Positions 8,177-18,667 are shown, numbered from the stretch's first letter. The stretch is 64,000 bases of DNA from Candidatus Gastranaerophilales bacterium (GCA_947624325.1 CANQJT010000003.1:1-64000), one strand, 5' to 3'. Program-made: numbers and translations. Notes: generated from the letters alone by a model not told the origin.

Positions 8177-8620
8177 ATGGGATACGCATTATTCGCACAA
8201 AGAAAAGTTGTATTAGACGGACAGTTAAACAACTTACAATTACAACAAACACAAAGAACAAATGAACAAAATGCATTAGCAACACAATCATCAGGTTTAC
8301 AACAACAGATGTCAAGTATGCAGGCATCACAATCAACACAATTAGCCGCAGCATACAGTGCATTATCAGGCAGCACGACAGCAGATGCAAGATCAAGCAT
8401 AAGCGCACAAATAAGTGCATTAGAAGCTGCATTTGAATTTGAATTAGATGCAATCAACAGACAAGTTTATCAAGTTTCAATAAAAGAAAATACTATTGAA
8501 ATGGCAGTTAAAAGATTAGATACGGAAGTTACTGAAGTAGAAAAACAAATGGAAGCCGTAGAAGAAGCCGAAGGCGACGGCATCGAAAAAGCTACACCGA
8601 AATTTAACGGTATCGGTTAA
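8177..8620 (+). CDS. Small Gln/Ala/Ser-rich coiled-coil protein
   Basis: 147 residues. AGAGGA precedes the ATG and a strong terminator follows, so it is a monocistronic, real gene. The sequence is Gln/Ala/Ser-rich (QQTQRTNEQ, SGLQQQMSSMQASQS) and then a Glu/Lys-rich helix (VKRLDTEVTEVEKQMEAVEEAE), consistent with long coiled coils. There is no signal peptide, no membrane segment and no Cys. The style resembles small MGxALFA-type proteins I associate with Gastranaerophilales. Function is not known to me. Confidence 0.75.
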   Translation: MGYALFAQRKVVLDGQLNNLQLQQTQRTNEQNALATQSSGLQQQMSSMQASQSTQLAAAYSALSGSTTADARSSISAQISALEAAFEFELDAINRQVYQVSIKENTIEMAVKRLDTEVTEVEKQMEAVEEAEGDGIEKATPKFNGIG

Positions 8621-8650
8621 TTTTAAAATCCTAATCCTATGTTTTATACA

Positions 8651-8682
8651 AAAAGAGAGGAATTATTTTCCTCTCTTTTTTT
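8651..8682. terminator. Terminator between convergent genes
   Basis: A perfect 12-bp stem (8651-8662 with 8668-8679), a 5-nt loop and T to 8682. It terminates the coiled-coil gene (+) and, given the A-rich left arm, probably pgi (-) too. Confidence 0.9.
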
Positions 8683-8698
8683 GTTTCTTGTTTAAATT

Positions 8699-9934
8699 TT
8701 ATTCTGCCATTGCTTTTCTGACTTCTTTTTTATAAATTTCAACATTCGGTTGAAGAACTTCAGGAAGGGCAGTATCTTCGGGGGTTATATCTCCGTCAAT
8801 TTGTCTTAATATGTTGCCTGTGTATAATGTTTCAAAATGTTTAAATTCAATAAATTTAGCTAATGTAGTTAAAGATAAATCTTTTAATTCAACAACACTG
8901 ACCGGGTGCATATTTGAATATGCACTTATTACCCCTGTCAAAACAGCTTTTGTAACTTTTTCCTGTGGGGTTACATATACAAAAGTAAAGAAAGAATCTT
9001 TATTAGCACTGTCTAAATCAGCTTCGGCATTGTAGTGAAGGTAGCCGGGGCCTACATTTGTATCTGTTGATATTCTTGCTTTTAAAGATTCGTTTTTTAA
9101 TTGTTTTTCCCATAAAGTAGTACCTTGAAAAGCATCGCCGAAGTATTCAATGAAATGTTTTTGTTTACCGTTTAGTCTGCAATCAGTGTTAAATATTGCT
9201 TGTTGGAGTGCTATATTTTCATTTATGTTATCGTTTAAATATTCTTTTTGAGCACTTAATGAAGCATTTAACATTGCAATAACATCTTCTTTTGAAACAC
9301 CTGCATAAGCAAGAGTAAATATTGTAGCATCGTCAAAAATAGAAAATCTTCCGCCAACGTCATCATGTACGCATCCTGCAAGTTTGATGTCACCGATATT
9401 TACTAATTTTCTTAAATTGCTCTTTTCACCGGAAACATCTGTCATTGCAATAAATCTGTCTGAAACATCATCTTTTTCTAAGAATTCCTGCATTACTTTT
9501 TTTGCATTTTCGTATGCAACGGTTGTTTCAATTGTTCCGCCTGATTTTGAAACAACTAAAAATTGAGTTTTTGATAAATCAAGAGAATTGATAAATCTTC
9601 TGAAGCTTTCGCTGTCTACGGAAGAGTAAAAATGAATATTTGCTTCTTTCCCTATCATTCTTATTAAAGATTCCGTTGTATGTCTTGAGCCGCCGATACC
9701 CAGAATTGCTAAATCAGTGTATTTGTTATCTTTAGCTTTTTCAGCCATATCAAATAAATTATCTATCGTTTTAAGCTGATTTTCAGGTAAAAAATTAATC
9801 CAGTTTAAGAATTGTCCGGGTTTTCCTGCTCTTTTAGAAATTGTTTCAACAGCTTCTTTCGCATTTTTGCTGTATCTTTCCAATATTGATTTGTCTATTT
9901 TTAAAGTGATATCCGATAAAATTGTTTCTGTCAT
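8699..9934 (-). CDS. pgi: Glucose-6-phosphate isomerase
   Basis: 411 residues, slightly short for bacterial PGI (about 450). It interconverts glucose-6-P and fructose-6-P in glycolysis. The phosphosugar (SIS) motifs are clear: LGIGGS, VVSKSGGTIETT and VGGRFSIFDDAT. It diverges from the textbook sequence at GIGGSRHTTES (usually GIGGSYLG) and SKSGGTIE (usually SKSGTTTE), so it belongs to a divergent branch. ATG 9932-9934 follows AAGGA. Confidence 0.88.
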   Translation of the reverse strand: MTETILSDITLKIDKSILERYSKNAKEAVETISKRAGKPGQFLNWINFLPENQLKTIDNLFDMAEKAKDNKYTDLAILGIGGSRHTTESLIRMIGKEANIHFYSSVDSESFRRFINSLDLSKTQFLVVSKSGGTIETTVAYENAKKVMQEFLEKDDVSDRFIAMTDVSGEKSNLRKLVNIGDIKLAGCVHDDVGGRFSIFDDATIFTLAYAGVSKEDVIAMLNASLSAQKEYLNDNINENIALQQAIFNTDCRLNGKQKHFIEYFGDAFQGTTLWEKQLKNESLKARISTDTNVGPGYLHYNAEADLDSANKDSFFTFVYVTPQEKVTKAVLTGVISAYSNMHPVSVVELKDLSLTTLAKFIEFKHFETLYTGNILRQIDGDITPEDTALPEVLQPNVEIYKKEVRKAMAE

Positions 9935-9966
9935 GGTAAAATCCTTCTTATTATTTACACAAGATT

Positions 9967-9995
9967 ATTATCTTATGAACTAAAAAGAATTTCAA
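9967..9995 (-). promoter_or_regulatory. Candidate sigma-70 promoter for pgi
   Basis: On the minus strand, TTGAAA (9990-9995), 17-bp spacer and GATAAT (9967-9972), about 35 nt upstream of the pgi ATG. Confidence 0.55.
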
Positions 9996-9999
9996 TTAA

Positions 10000-10025
10000 A
10001 AAAATCGGCATTAATGCCGATTTTT
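10000..10025 (-). terminator. Terminator of YtxH operon
   Basis: A perfect 11-bp stem (AAAAATCGGCA at 10000-10010 with 10015-10025) and a TTAA loop. The minus-strand transcript continues into T residues. It ends the operon that stops at 10046. Confidence 0.85.
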
Positions 10026-10045
10026 AGTTTTTGTAATTAAATTTA

Positions 10046-10312
10046 TTAAGCTTCAGGATTTTTTTGTTTATTGATTAAGTCTTGAAGTTTTGAAATCAGT
10101 TCATCGCCTTTAGATTGCATATCACTAACAATACCGTCGGCTTTAGTTTGGATTTCGGAAACTGCATCATGGGCTTTTTCACAAATTTCTTTTGATTTAT
10201 CCGCAAGTTTTTCACGAGTTTCTTCACCTGATTGAGGTGCTAACAAAATACCTATTAAACCGCCGACCATGCTTCCTATTGCGAAACCGGCTATAAATCT
10301 TCCTATTGACAT
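10046..10312 (-). CDS. YtxH-domain membrane-anchored protein
   Basis: 88 residues. One N-terminal Gly-rich hydrophobic segment (FIAGFAIGSMVGGLIGILLAP) is followed by QSGEETREKL, the YtxH signature, and an amphipathic helical tail. YtxH proteins are small inner-membrane stress- or envelope-associated proteins of unclear function. It is the third gene of an operon with a DUF948-like protein and another YtxH protein, 3 bp after the previous stop. Confidence 0.8.
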   Translation of the reverse strand: MSIGRFIAGFAIGSMVGGLIGILLAPQSGEETREKLADKSKEICEKAHDAVSEIQTKADGIVSDMQSKGDELISKLQDLINKQKNPEA

Positions 10313-10315
10313 AAG

Positions 10316-10678
10316 TTATCTCCTTTTTCTAAATATATTAAATCCGCTTAAAAGTCCGCTGAAAAATCCGCATTTTCCTTTTGCTACATTTCCAAAAGCG
10401 AGACAAGATGCTCCAAGTACTGTTGTTAATATTTTCTTAACCGTATCAAATTGCCTGTTTGTTGCTTTTGAAACATTATTTACCGTAGCAAGCACTTCAT
10501 TTACCGATTTAAATGCAGGCTTTAATTCGCTTTTTGTTAAATCTGTCAGTTCTCTTATACTGGTCATTGTAAGAGTTGTTTCTTTTAAAAATCTTACGAT
10601 ATTAACTGTCAGAATAATAAGAACTATAATTATTACTATAAACAGAACAGCTAAAATACATTCTAAAACAGTTGACAT
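10316..10678 (-). CDS. DUF948-like membrane protein
   Basis: 120 residues. An N-terminal transmembrane helix (about 7-30, Leu/Ile/Val-rich) is followed by helical heptads like those of DUF948 proteins (LTDLTKSELKPAFKSVNEVLATVNNVS) and a short basic C-terminus (RKRR). DUF948 and YtxH genes commonly neighbour each other, which supports the call. Molecular role unknown. Confidence 0.7.
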   Translation of the reverse strand: MSTVLECILAVLFIVIIIVLIILTVNIVRFLKETTLTMTSIRELTDLTKSELKPAFKSVNEVLATVNNVSKATNRQFDTVKKILTTVLGASCLAFGNVAKGKCGFFSGLLSGFNIFRKRR

Positions 10679-10687
10679 AATAATCTC

Positions 10688-10999
10688 CTAGTTAATTTCA
10701 AAATCGTTTGATTCTTTTTCTTTGGCTTTAGCAATCTGTTTAGCTTTAATTGTTTCGTTTATTTTGTTATACTGCTGTTCAAGACGATATCTCATAACAT
10801 CTATTGATGTCATGGCTTGTCTTTTCGCTTCTGTAATTTCGGGTGTATATTTTTGAGCAAGATCTGTAATAACGTTTTCAACATCTTTTCTTGTTTCTTC
10901 ACCTGACTTCGGAGCATATAATACGGCAGCAATAACTCCGCCAATAACTCCCAACAGCATTCCTATACCAAACCCGAATGAGTTATCCTCTTTTGACAT
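10688..10999 (-). CDS. YtxH-domain membrane-anchored protein
   Basis: 103 residues. An N-terminal glycine-rich hydrophobic helix (GFGIGMLLGVIGGVIAAVLYAP) is followed by KSGEETRKDV, the YtxH signature, then a charged helical tail. It is the first gene of a three-gene operon and paralogous to the 88-residue protein two genes downstream. A GGAGGA-type ribosome site precedes the ATG. Confidence 0.8.
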   Translation of the reverse strand: MSKEDNSFGFGIGMLLGVIGGVIAAVLYAPKSGEETRKDVENVITDLAQKYTPEITEAKRQAMTSIDVMRYRLEQQYNKINETIKAKQIAKAKEKESNDFEIN

Positions 11000-11033
11000 T
11001 TTAGTCCTCCATTCACTTTGACTTTTGCTTTAA

Positions 11034-11062
11034 ATTGTAACATTTTTTTTAAATTCTTGCAA
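11034..11062 (-). promoter_or_regulatory. Candidate sigma-70 promoter for YtxH operon
   Basis: Minus strand: TTGCAA (11057-11062), 17-bp spacer, TACAAT (11034-11039). It gives a leader of about 30 nt. Confidence 0.55.
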
Positions 11063-11175
11063 TTATACCTTTTATATAGTATGCCCGATATTCAAAAAAT
11101 TGTAACTCTTTATTTTTAATTTTTTTTGGTGTAGATTAGTGATGTATTTTAGGTTATTAACATGAGGAGGCTTTT

Positions 11176-12135
11176 ATGAGCGAAAGAAAATTAGTTGGAA
11201 CAGGCGAAATGTTTAAAAAAGCACTTGCAGGCGGTTATGCTATCGGTGCTTACAATGTAAACAATATGGAAATTCTTCAAGGTATTGCTGAAGCTGCCGA
11301 AGAAACTCAATCACCTATTATTCTTCAAGTATCAGCAGGTGCAAGAAAATATGCAAATCAAACATATTTAATTAAATTGGTTGAAGCAGCATTAGCTACA
11401 ACTACTGTTCCTATAGCACTTCACTTAGACCACGGTGCTGATTTTGAAATTTGTAAAGCTTGTATAGACGGCGGTTTCTCTTCCGTTATGATTGACGGCT
11501 CAAGATTTCCGTTAGAAGAAAACATTAAATTAACAAAACAAGTTGTAGATTATGCTCACGCAAGAGGTGTTTCAGTTGAAGCTGAACTCGGTAAATTAGC
11601 CGGTGTTGAAGATGATGTTAAAGTACATAGTGCTGATTCCACTTATACAGACCCTGAAGAAGCCGCAAGATTTGTTAAAGAAACAGGCTGTGATTCATTA
11701 GCTGTTGCAATCGGTACTTCACACGGTGCTTATAAATTCAAAGGCGAAGCTAAACTTGATTTTGAAAGATTAGCTGAAATTAAAAAAGCTGTAAATGCTG
11801 TTGTTGGCTATGATTATCCGTTAGTATTACACGGTTCATCTTCAGTACCGAAAGCATTCGTTGAAAAATGCAACAAATTTGGCGGCAACTTGCCTGATGC
11901 TCAAGGTGTTCCCGAAGATATGCTTAACTATGCTTCTAAACACGGTGTTGCTAAAATTAATATTGATACTGATTTAAGATTAGCTATGACATCAACAATC
12001 AGAGAATTCTTTATTGAACATCCTGAAAAATTTGACCCTCGTGAATATATGGGTCCCGGAAGAACTGCGGTTAAAGAAATGGTTATGCACAAAATGAGAG
12101 ATGTATTAGGTACAGCAGGCCACGCACAAGACTAA
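11176..12135 (+). CDS. fba: Class II fructose-bisphosphate aldolase
   Basis: 319 residues. It cleaves fructose-1,6-bisphosphate to glyceraldehyde-3-P and DHAP in the cytoplasm. Zinc-enzyme landmarks are present: LHLDHGADFEICKACIDGG, MIDGSRFPLEENI, AVAIGTSHGAYKF, LVLHGSSSVP and INIDTDLR. ATG follows GAGGAGG. A strong terminator follows, so it is probably a single-gene unit. Regular high-usage codons fit a highly expressed glycolytic gene. Confidence 0.95.
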   Translation: MSERKLVGTGEMFKKALAGGYAIGAYNVNNMEILQGIAEAAEETQSPIILQVSAGARKYANQTYLIKLVEAALATTTVPIALHLDHGADFEICKACIDGGFSSVMIDGSRFPLEENIKLTKQVVDYAHARGVSVEAELGKLAGVEDDVKVHSADSTYTDPEEAARFVKETGCDSLAVAIGTSHGAYKFKGEAKLDFERLAEIKKAVNAVVGYDYPLVLHGSSSVPKAFVEKCNKFGGNLPDAQGVPEDMLNYASKHGVAKINIDTDLRLAMTSTIREFFIEHPEKFDPREYMGPGRTAVKEMVMHKMRDVLGTAGHAQD

Positions 12136-12152
12136 TTAAAAATAAAAAAATT

Positions 12153-12189
12153 AAAATAGGATAAAGTTAATACTTTATCCTATTTTTTT
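12153..12189 (+). terminator. Terminator of fba
   Basis: A perfect 14-bp stem (12153-12166 with 12173-12186), a 6-nt loop and T to 12189. Confidence 0.92.
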
Positions 12190-12219
12190 GTATAATTAAG
12201 TAAGTGGGAGAGAAAAATA

Positions 12220-13269
12220 ATGATTAAATATTTTAAAGGTTCATTTATAATAACTGCAATCGGTCTGATACTTGCTTATTTATGGGGTGAACATTCATCT
12301 CAGGAAAGCGGATTATTGGCATTATTTGTTGTTATATTCCTTTCTATTTTAGAAGTGACTTTATCCTTTGATAATGCGGTTATTAACGCAATGAAACTTG
12401 AAAAAATGGATGATAAATGGCGCCACAGATTTATAACCTGGGGTATATTAATTGCGGTATTTGGTATGAGATTTTTATTTCCTATTATTGTTGTTTCCGC
12501 ATTTTCAGGGTTATCAATATTATCGGTAACAAAATTGGCATTTTATGATGTTGATAAATATGCGCATTATCTTCATTTAGTGCATGCTCCATTGGTGACC
12601 TTTGGCGGTACTTTTTTGCTTATGATATTTTTCTCATACTTTTTTAATAAAGAAAAAGAAACTCATTGGATATCGTGTATAGAAGCTCCTTTATTAAGTT
12701 TAAATTGTGTAAAATATATTGATGTAGTCTTTACAATGCTTGCATTAATGATTTTGCAGAATTTTATTCCCGAAAATCAAAAATTATCCGTTGTAATGGC
12801 AGGATTTACGGGAATAATTTTATATCTTGTGATAGATAGTGTAAGTAATTTCCTTGAATTAGTTGCCGAAAGAAAGGCTGCATTAATCGGAGGAACTGCA
12901 AAATTAGGGTTTATCGGATTTTTATATTTGGAATTGATTGATGCATCTTTTTCTTTAGACGGTGTATTAGGTTCATTTGCAATAAGCAAAGATATAATTA
13001 TAATATCAATCGGGCTTGCAATCGGTGCAATGTTTGTAAGGTCTTTAACCATTTATATGGTGGATATGAAAACATTAAAACAATATTTATTCTTGGAACA
13101 TGGCGCACACTGGGCAATCGGACTGCTCGCAATAGTTATGTTTATCAGTACTCGTATTGAAATTCCCGAAGTTATAACGGGTTCAATCGGGCTTGTTATA
13201 GTGGGTGCGGCATTTATTTCATCAATTATGCATAATAAAAAACTCTCTAAACAGGAAAATGATAAATAA
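12220..13269 (+). CDS. DUF475 / TerC-family membrane protein
   Basis: 349 residues with about eight or nine transmembrane segments. The EVTLSFDNAVINA motif in TM2 and ELIDASFSLDGVLGSFAIS in a later helix are the paired acidic TerC motifs. Overall it follows the DUF475 branch. TerC-superfamily proteins export manganese or deal with metals at protein export. A substrate cannot be read here. The ribosome site is GGGAG; TATAAT at 12191-12196, just after the fba terminator, may be its -10. Confidence 0.85.
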   Translation: MIKYFKGSFIITAIGLILAYLWGEHSSQESGLLALFVVIFLSILEVTLSFDNAVINAMKLEKMDDKWRHRFITWGILIAVFGMRFLFPIIVVSAFSGLSILSVTKLAFYDVDKYAHYLHLVHAPLVTFGGTFLLMIFFSYFFNKEKETHWISCIEAPLLSLNCVKYIDVVFTMLALMILQNFIPENQKLSVVMAGFTGIILYLVIDSVSNFLELVAERKAALIGGTAKLGFIGFLYLELIDASFSLDGVLGSFAISKDIIIISIGLAIGAMFVRSLTIYMVDMKTLKQYLFLEHGAHWAIGLLAIVMFISTRIEIPEVITGSIGLVIVGAAFISSIMHNKKLSKQENDK

Positions 13270-13298
13270 TTGAAAATACGAAATTTTAATTGTAAAAT
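13270..13298 (+). promoter_or_regulatory. Candidate sigma-70 promoter for fabI
   Basis: TTGAAA (13270-13275), 17-bp spacer, TAAAAT (13293-13298). It begins right after the DUF475 stop and about 30 bp before the fabI ATG. Confidence 0.5.
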
Positions 13299-13327
13299 TA
13301 ATTTATAGTAAAAAAAGGGGATATTAT

Positions 13328-14128
13328 ATGAAATTAATGGAAGGTAAAAGAGGCGTTATTTTTGGGGTTTCAAATACTCATGGTATCGCTTACGGGATTG
13401 CAAAACAGCTTTTTGAAGCAGGAGCTGAAATAGCATTTACTTATGCGGGCGAAGTTATGGAAAAAAGAGTTCGTCCCATAGCAGAATCTATGAATGCTAA
13501 AGTTATTATGTCATGTGATGTAACAAAAGAAGAAGAAGTTAAAGCCGTTTTTGCGGAACTGGAAAAAGTTTACGGTAAAATTGATTTTGTTGTTCATGCA
13601 GTAGCTTATGCAAACAGAGAAGATTTAACGGGCGAATTTGTTAACACTTCAAAAGCAGGCTGGGATTTAGCAATGGGTGTTAGTGCATATTCTCTTGTTT
13701 CATTAGCAAGAAATGCTCAGCCTTTAATGAAAGACGGCGGTTCAATACTTGCTTTAACTTATTTGGGCGGTGAAAAAGTTGTTGCAAATTATAATATTAT
13801 GGGTGTAGCTAAAGCTGCACTTGAAGCTTCCGCAAGATATTTGGCTGAAAACTTAGGAAAATATGGTATAAGAGTAAACTGTTTATCATCAGGTGCAGTA
13901 AAAACTCTTGCTGCTTCAGGTATTGACGGATTTGGTAAAATGCTTAAAGCTGCTGTTGCAAAAGCTCCTTTAAAGAGAAATGTTACTCTTGAAGATGACG
14001 GAAAAACTGCTTTATATCTGTTATCAGACCTGTCATCGGGTGTAACGGGTGAAGTTATTCATGTTGACTGCGGATGCCACTGTGTTTATGCTTCAGCTGA
14101 AGAAATGGACCTTGTAACAAGACAATAA
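13328..14128 (+). CDS. fabI: Enoyl-[acyl-carrier-protein] reductase (NADH)
   Basis: 266 residues, typical for FabI. It catalyses the last reduction of each type II fatty-acid elongation cycle in the cytoplasm. It has the atypical SDR N-terminus (GVSNTHGIAYGIA in place of TGxxxGIG), HAVAYANRE, and the FabI active site YNIMGVAKAALEA with Tyr near residue 155 and Lys near 162. The C-terminal GEVIHVDCG is also typical. These features separate it from FabG-type SDRs. A long AAGGGG-type ribosome site precedes the ATG. Confidence 0.93.
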   Translation: MKLMEGKRGVIFGVSNTHGIAYGIAKQLFEAGAEIAFTYAGEVMEKRVRPIAESMNAKVIMSCDVTKEEEVKAVFAELEKVYGKIDFVVHAVAYANREDLTGEFVNTSKAGWDLAMGVSAYSLVSLARNAQPLMKDGGSILALTYLGGEKVVANYNIMGVAKAALEASARYLAENLGKYGIRVNCLSSGAVKTLAASGIDGFGKMLKAAVAKAPLKRNVTLEDDGKTALYLLSDLSSGVTGEVIHVDCGCHCVYASAEEMDLVTRQ

Positions 14129-14145
14129 GTATGTTTTCTAAAGAT

Positions 14146-14176
14146 AAAAAGAGGAATGAATTTCATTCCTCTTTTT
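14146..14176 (+). terminator. Terminator of fabI
   Basis: A 13-15-bp perfect stem (left arm 14146-14160, right arm 14162-14176) that folds with a short loop around 14159-14163 and ends in five T. Confidence 0.92.
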
Positions 14177-14241
14177 GTATGTTTAAATACTTGCTGCCAA
14201 TGGTATTATAAAATTATATTATTTTATCAGGAATATTAATT

Positions 14242-15189
14242 ATGGAAGAATATATAGAAGAAGAGCAAAGGGAAAGTTTTTACGATTATTATGTAAGAGA
14301 AATAGAACCGGTTGCTGTTAAATATGAATTTCAAAGAAATCAGTTTATGAAATCATATTTTATAAATGTTTTTAAAATTGTTATATGTATGTCTGTAAGT
14401 ATTTTTTTAATTAATAGATATCAACTTCAAATTTCGGATTTGGGACTGGATCCTGTTGGTTTAATTGTGGGTGTTTTTATATTGGGCGCTCTAATATTAT
14501 TTTGCTCTTATTGGGTAAAATTTAATTCTTGGGTAAAAAATATTTTCAATGAAGTAATTCCTAAATTATTAGAATATTTAGGAGTTGAAAAATTAAGTAA
14601 TCCACACGAAAAAACACGGTTTGTTGAAACATATTTAAACAGTTTAGAATTACGTCAGAAATATGATTTTATAACTGTTAAAAATTATTTAAAAAAACAA
14701 TATAAAGGAACAATAGTAAATATTGTAGAAATGGAACTTATAAAAGGATGCGGTAGAGGAAAGAAAATTGTTTTTCAAGGGCTATTTGTATTTTTTGAGA
14801 ATCCAAAAGAGCAAGAGGCGGAAATAGTAATAAAACAAAATAAAAATTTGATTGAAAAAGCATTTGAATATAATGTATTAGAGCTTTTAAAAATAAATAA
14901 TGAAGAATTTGAGCGGATTTACGATGTTTATACTAATAATCCTCAAGTTGCAAAAAAAATTTTAAATTTTAAATTTATAGCAAAGTTATTGCGGCTCAAA
15001 AAGAAAAATAATTATCAGAGTTTAATATTGTCATTCGAAAAAAATGCCATACATTTAATGATTGGCTGTAAAACTGAATTGTTTAAAATTTCTACCGTGA
15101 AAAAAACATATGATTATGAACAATACAAAATAATGGTCTCAAATATTCAAAATATATTTAAAGCCATTGATGAGTTGGAATTAATATAA
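14242..15189 (+). CDS. DUF3137-like membrane protein
   Basis: 315 residues. Two transmembrane helices (about 38-57 and 72-94) are followed by a soluble domain with DUF3137 landmarks: a GRGKKIVFQGLFVFF segment, then EEFERIYDVYTNNPQVAKKILN and FEKNAIHLMIGCK. DUF3137 proteins are uncharacterised membrane proteins. The gene stands alone, with a terminator before it and a structured repeat after it. Confidence 0.65.
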   Translation: MEEYIEEEQRESFYDYYVREIEPVAVKYEFQRNQFMKSYFINVFKIVICMSVSIFLINRYQLQISDLGLDPVGLIVGVFILGALILFCSYWVKFNSWVKNIFNEVIPKLLEYLGVEKLSNPHEKTRFVETYLNSLELRQKYDFITVKNYLKKQYKGTIVNIVEMELIKGCGRGKKIVFQGLFVFFENPKEQEAEIVIKQNKNLIEKAFEYNVLELLKINNEEFERIYDVYTNNPQVAKKILNFKFIAKLLRLKKKNNYQSLILSFEKNAIHLMIGCKTELFKISTVKKTYDYEQYKIMVSNIQNIFKAIDELELI

Positions 15190-15246
15190 AATGAAAAAAT
15201 TAAAAAAATATCAAACAATAAAAAGAAGAATACAACGAGAAGATTG

Positions 15247-15359
15247 TTTACGATAAGCCACGAAGTGTAGCTGAGTCTGTAGCCGCAGCGAGGAGTGAGA
15301 CTGAACCTGAATGCGTTAGCGAAATTTCAGGACACTCGGTGATAGAGTGCGACACTGGA

Positions 15360-15362
<3 letters not shown>
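15247..15362 (+). repeat. Dispersed structured repeat, copy A
   Basis: A 116-bp non-coding element, more GC-rich than its surroundings, sharing its ends with copy B at 20905: TTTACGATAAGCCA then GAAGT at the left, GAGTGCGACACT then GATTA at the right. The interior holds three successive small inverted repeats: AGTCT/AGACT (15274-15302), CCTGAA/TTCAGG (15306-15331) and CACTC/GAGTG (15333-15349). The last bases overlap the TAA stop of tgt on the minus strand. Confidence 0.7.
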
Positions 15363-16923
<1,561 letters not shown>

Positions 16924-16991
16924 TTCCATCTCCCATTTTAACCTTGTTATCTTATTTATTAGACCATAAATTTACTTTTTTTTCAATTTTA

Positions 16992-17019
16992 TTGTTCTTT
17001 TGTATTAATTTGTTATAAT
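16992..17019 (+). promoter_or_regulatory. Candidate sigma-70 promoter for carbamoyltransferase operon
   Basis: TTGTTC (16992-16997), 16-bp spacer, perfect TATAAT (17014-17019), 26 bp before the TPR gene ATG. Confidence 0.6.
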
Positions 17020-17044
17020 ATTTCAGTAGGTTGAGTTTTAAATA

Positions 17045-18508
17045 ATGATTAAAGATAATATATCAAAATTAATAGAACAAAAGGATTTTCTAACTGCTAA
17101 ATCGTTGATTATTAATGATTGCGAGAATTTACAAAATGATTTGGAATTACAAAAGTATCTCGGACTATGTAATTTAAATTTGGGCTGTATTGATGAAGCA
17201 GCTGAAATCTTTAAAAAAATTAATACTCAAAATCCTGAAGATACTATTGCTTTATTTTATTTATCATTAATTTATATAGAAAAAGAAAAATATAATGATG
17301 CTGAAGAACTTTTAAATAAAGTAATTCAATTAAGAAGTGAATATTTGGATGCTTATAAAAGTCTTTGTGTATGCTATATCGGTGAAAAAAAAGTTGAAAA
17401 AATATTTGAAATAAAAGATAAAATGCTGAGTCTTAGTTCTGATGATGCAAAGGTTTACGATTTTTTATCCGTAGCATATTTAGAAAAGAGAGACTATGAA
17501 AAAGCTGTTGAAATGATTGAAAAGGCTAAAGAACTTGAGCCTGATAAGTATACATACAGCCTTGCTTGCGCATATGATCTTGCCGGTAAATATGATAAGT
17601 CTTGCGATATTATAGAACAACTGTTAACTTTTAATTTAAATGATTATAGATTAAAAATACATCTTGCTTCTTTATATTCTAGAAGAGGTATGTTTGATGC
17701 CGCAAAAATGTTATATGCGGATATGATTAATTCAGGTATCGCAACAAAACAAATAATGTACGAGTATGGTGTTATTTGTGCAAAAAGTAATGATGTTGAT
17801 GTGGCAGAAGATATATTTAAAAAACTTATTTCAAAATATCCTGATTTTGCTCCTGCTTATAAAGATTTGGGTGTAATTTATTTATCCCGTAAATTTTTTG
17901 ACAGGTCATTGGATAATTTTAAAAAAGCATTGGAATTGGAGCCTGATGACGAAAATATTATCTTTGAATACGGTAATTATTATTTTGTTATGGCTGAATT
18001 TGAAAATGCAAAAAATATGTATTCCAAACTTTTGGAAAAAGAAAATGTCTCTGTGAATATGCTTCATAGCATTGCTCTTAATTATATGGCAATGAATGAT
18101 GTTGATAAGGCAAAAGAAATCCTTTTAAAAGCAATGAAAATTGAACCTCATAATGCTAACATTTTGTATAATCTGGCACAAATATATTATTTTGAAAAAA
18201 GTTATGAAAATGCAAAACAGTTATTGGAAGATACCTATATGTACTCGCCTAATAAAGAGGTATCAAACCTTTTGGCAAAAGTTTATATGGAACTCGGTCA
18301 ATATAATGAAGCATATGCTTTGTTTAATATTGTTTATCTTTCTGCGATTAATAATATTGATGTATTATACAATCTTGCGATGTGTAAATACAGGCAGGGT
18401 GATTTAAGTAAAGCTCAAGAGCATTTGGATGATTTATTAAAAATCCTCCCCGAGCACGAAGAAGCACAAGAATTACTAAAATTAATAAAAGAAAAGGAAA
18501 TAAAATGA
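17045..18508 (+). CDS. TPR-repeat protein
   Basis: 487 residues, almost entirely TPR (about 13 repeats), with recurring patterns such as AxxLYYLALxYxxxxxYxxAxxxLxKAxxLxP, for example DNFKKALELEPDDENIIFEYGNYYF. There is no signal peptide or transmembrane helix, so it is probably a cytoplasmic scaffold. Its TGA overlaps the ATG of the DUF5989-like gene (ATGA), and it heads the operon leading to the SxtJ-like protein and carbamoyltransferase, so it may organise that module. The ribosome site is weak. Confidence 0.85.
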   Translation: MIKDNISKLIEQKDFLTAKSLIINDCENLQNDLELQKYLGLCNLNLGCIDEAAEIFKKINTQNPEDTIALFYLSLIYIEKEKYNDAEELLNKVIQLRSEYLDAYKSLCVCYIGEKKVEKIFEIKDKMLSLSSDDAKVYDFLSVAYLEKRDYEKAVEMIEKAKELEPDKYTYSLACAYDLAGKYDKSCDIIEQLLTFNLNDYRLKIHLASLYSRRGMFDAAKMLYADMINSGIATKQIMYEYGVICAKSNDVDVAEDIFKKLISKYPDFAPAYKDLGVIYLSRKFFDRSLDNFKKALELEPDDENIIFEYGNYYFVMAEFENAKNMYSKLLEKENVSVNMLHSIALNYMAMNDVDKAKEILLKAMKIEPHNANILYNLAQIYYFEKSYENAKQLLEDTYMYSPNKEVSNLLAKVYMELGQYNEAYALFNIVYLSAINNIDVLYNLAMCKYRQGDLSKAQEHLDDLLKILPEHEEAQELLKLIKEKEIK

Positions 18509-18660
18509 AAAGAAAAAACTTTATTGTTGAATTATTTAAATTTTTATGGAGTAAAAAAGCATATTGGATAGTACCCGTTATTTTATTCTTAATTTTGTTA
18601 ATTTTTGTCATTGCCGTAGGAACTTCACCTGTTTCTCCATTCATATATACAATTATTTAG
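18505..18660 (+). CDS. DUF5989-like small membrane protein
   Basis: 51 residues. A short amphipathic N-terminus (FIVELFKFLWSKKAYWIVP) is followed by one transmembrane helix rich in Leu/Ile/Val and a conserved-looking end, TSPVSPFIYTII. Size, layout and its place just before an SxtJ-like gene and a carbamoyltransferase match DUF5989 proteins. ATG overlaps the TPR stop (ATGA). Function unknown; presumably an inner-membrane partner of the carbamoyltransferase module. Confidence 0.75.
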   Translation: MKRKNFIVELFKFLWSKKAYWIVPVILFLILLIFVIAVGTSPVSPFIYTII

Positions 18661-18667
18661 GTGAATT

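Noticed and set aside
13328-14128. FabG-type ketoreductase
   Set aside because: It has the FabI-type GVSNxxGIAYGIA start and YxxMGxAK active site, not TGxxxGIG with YxxSK.
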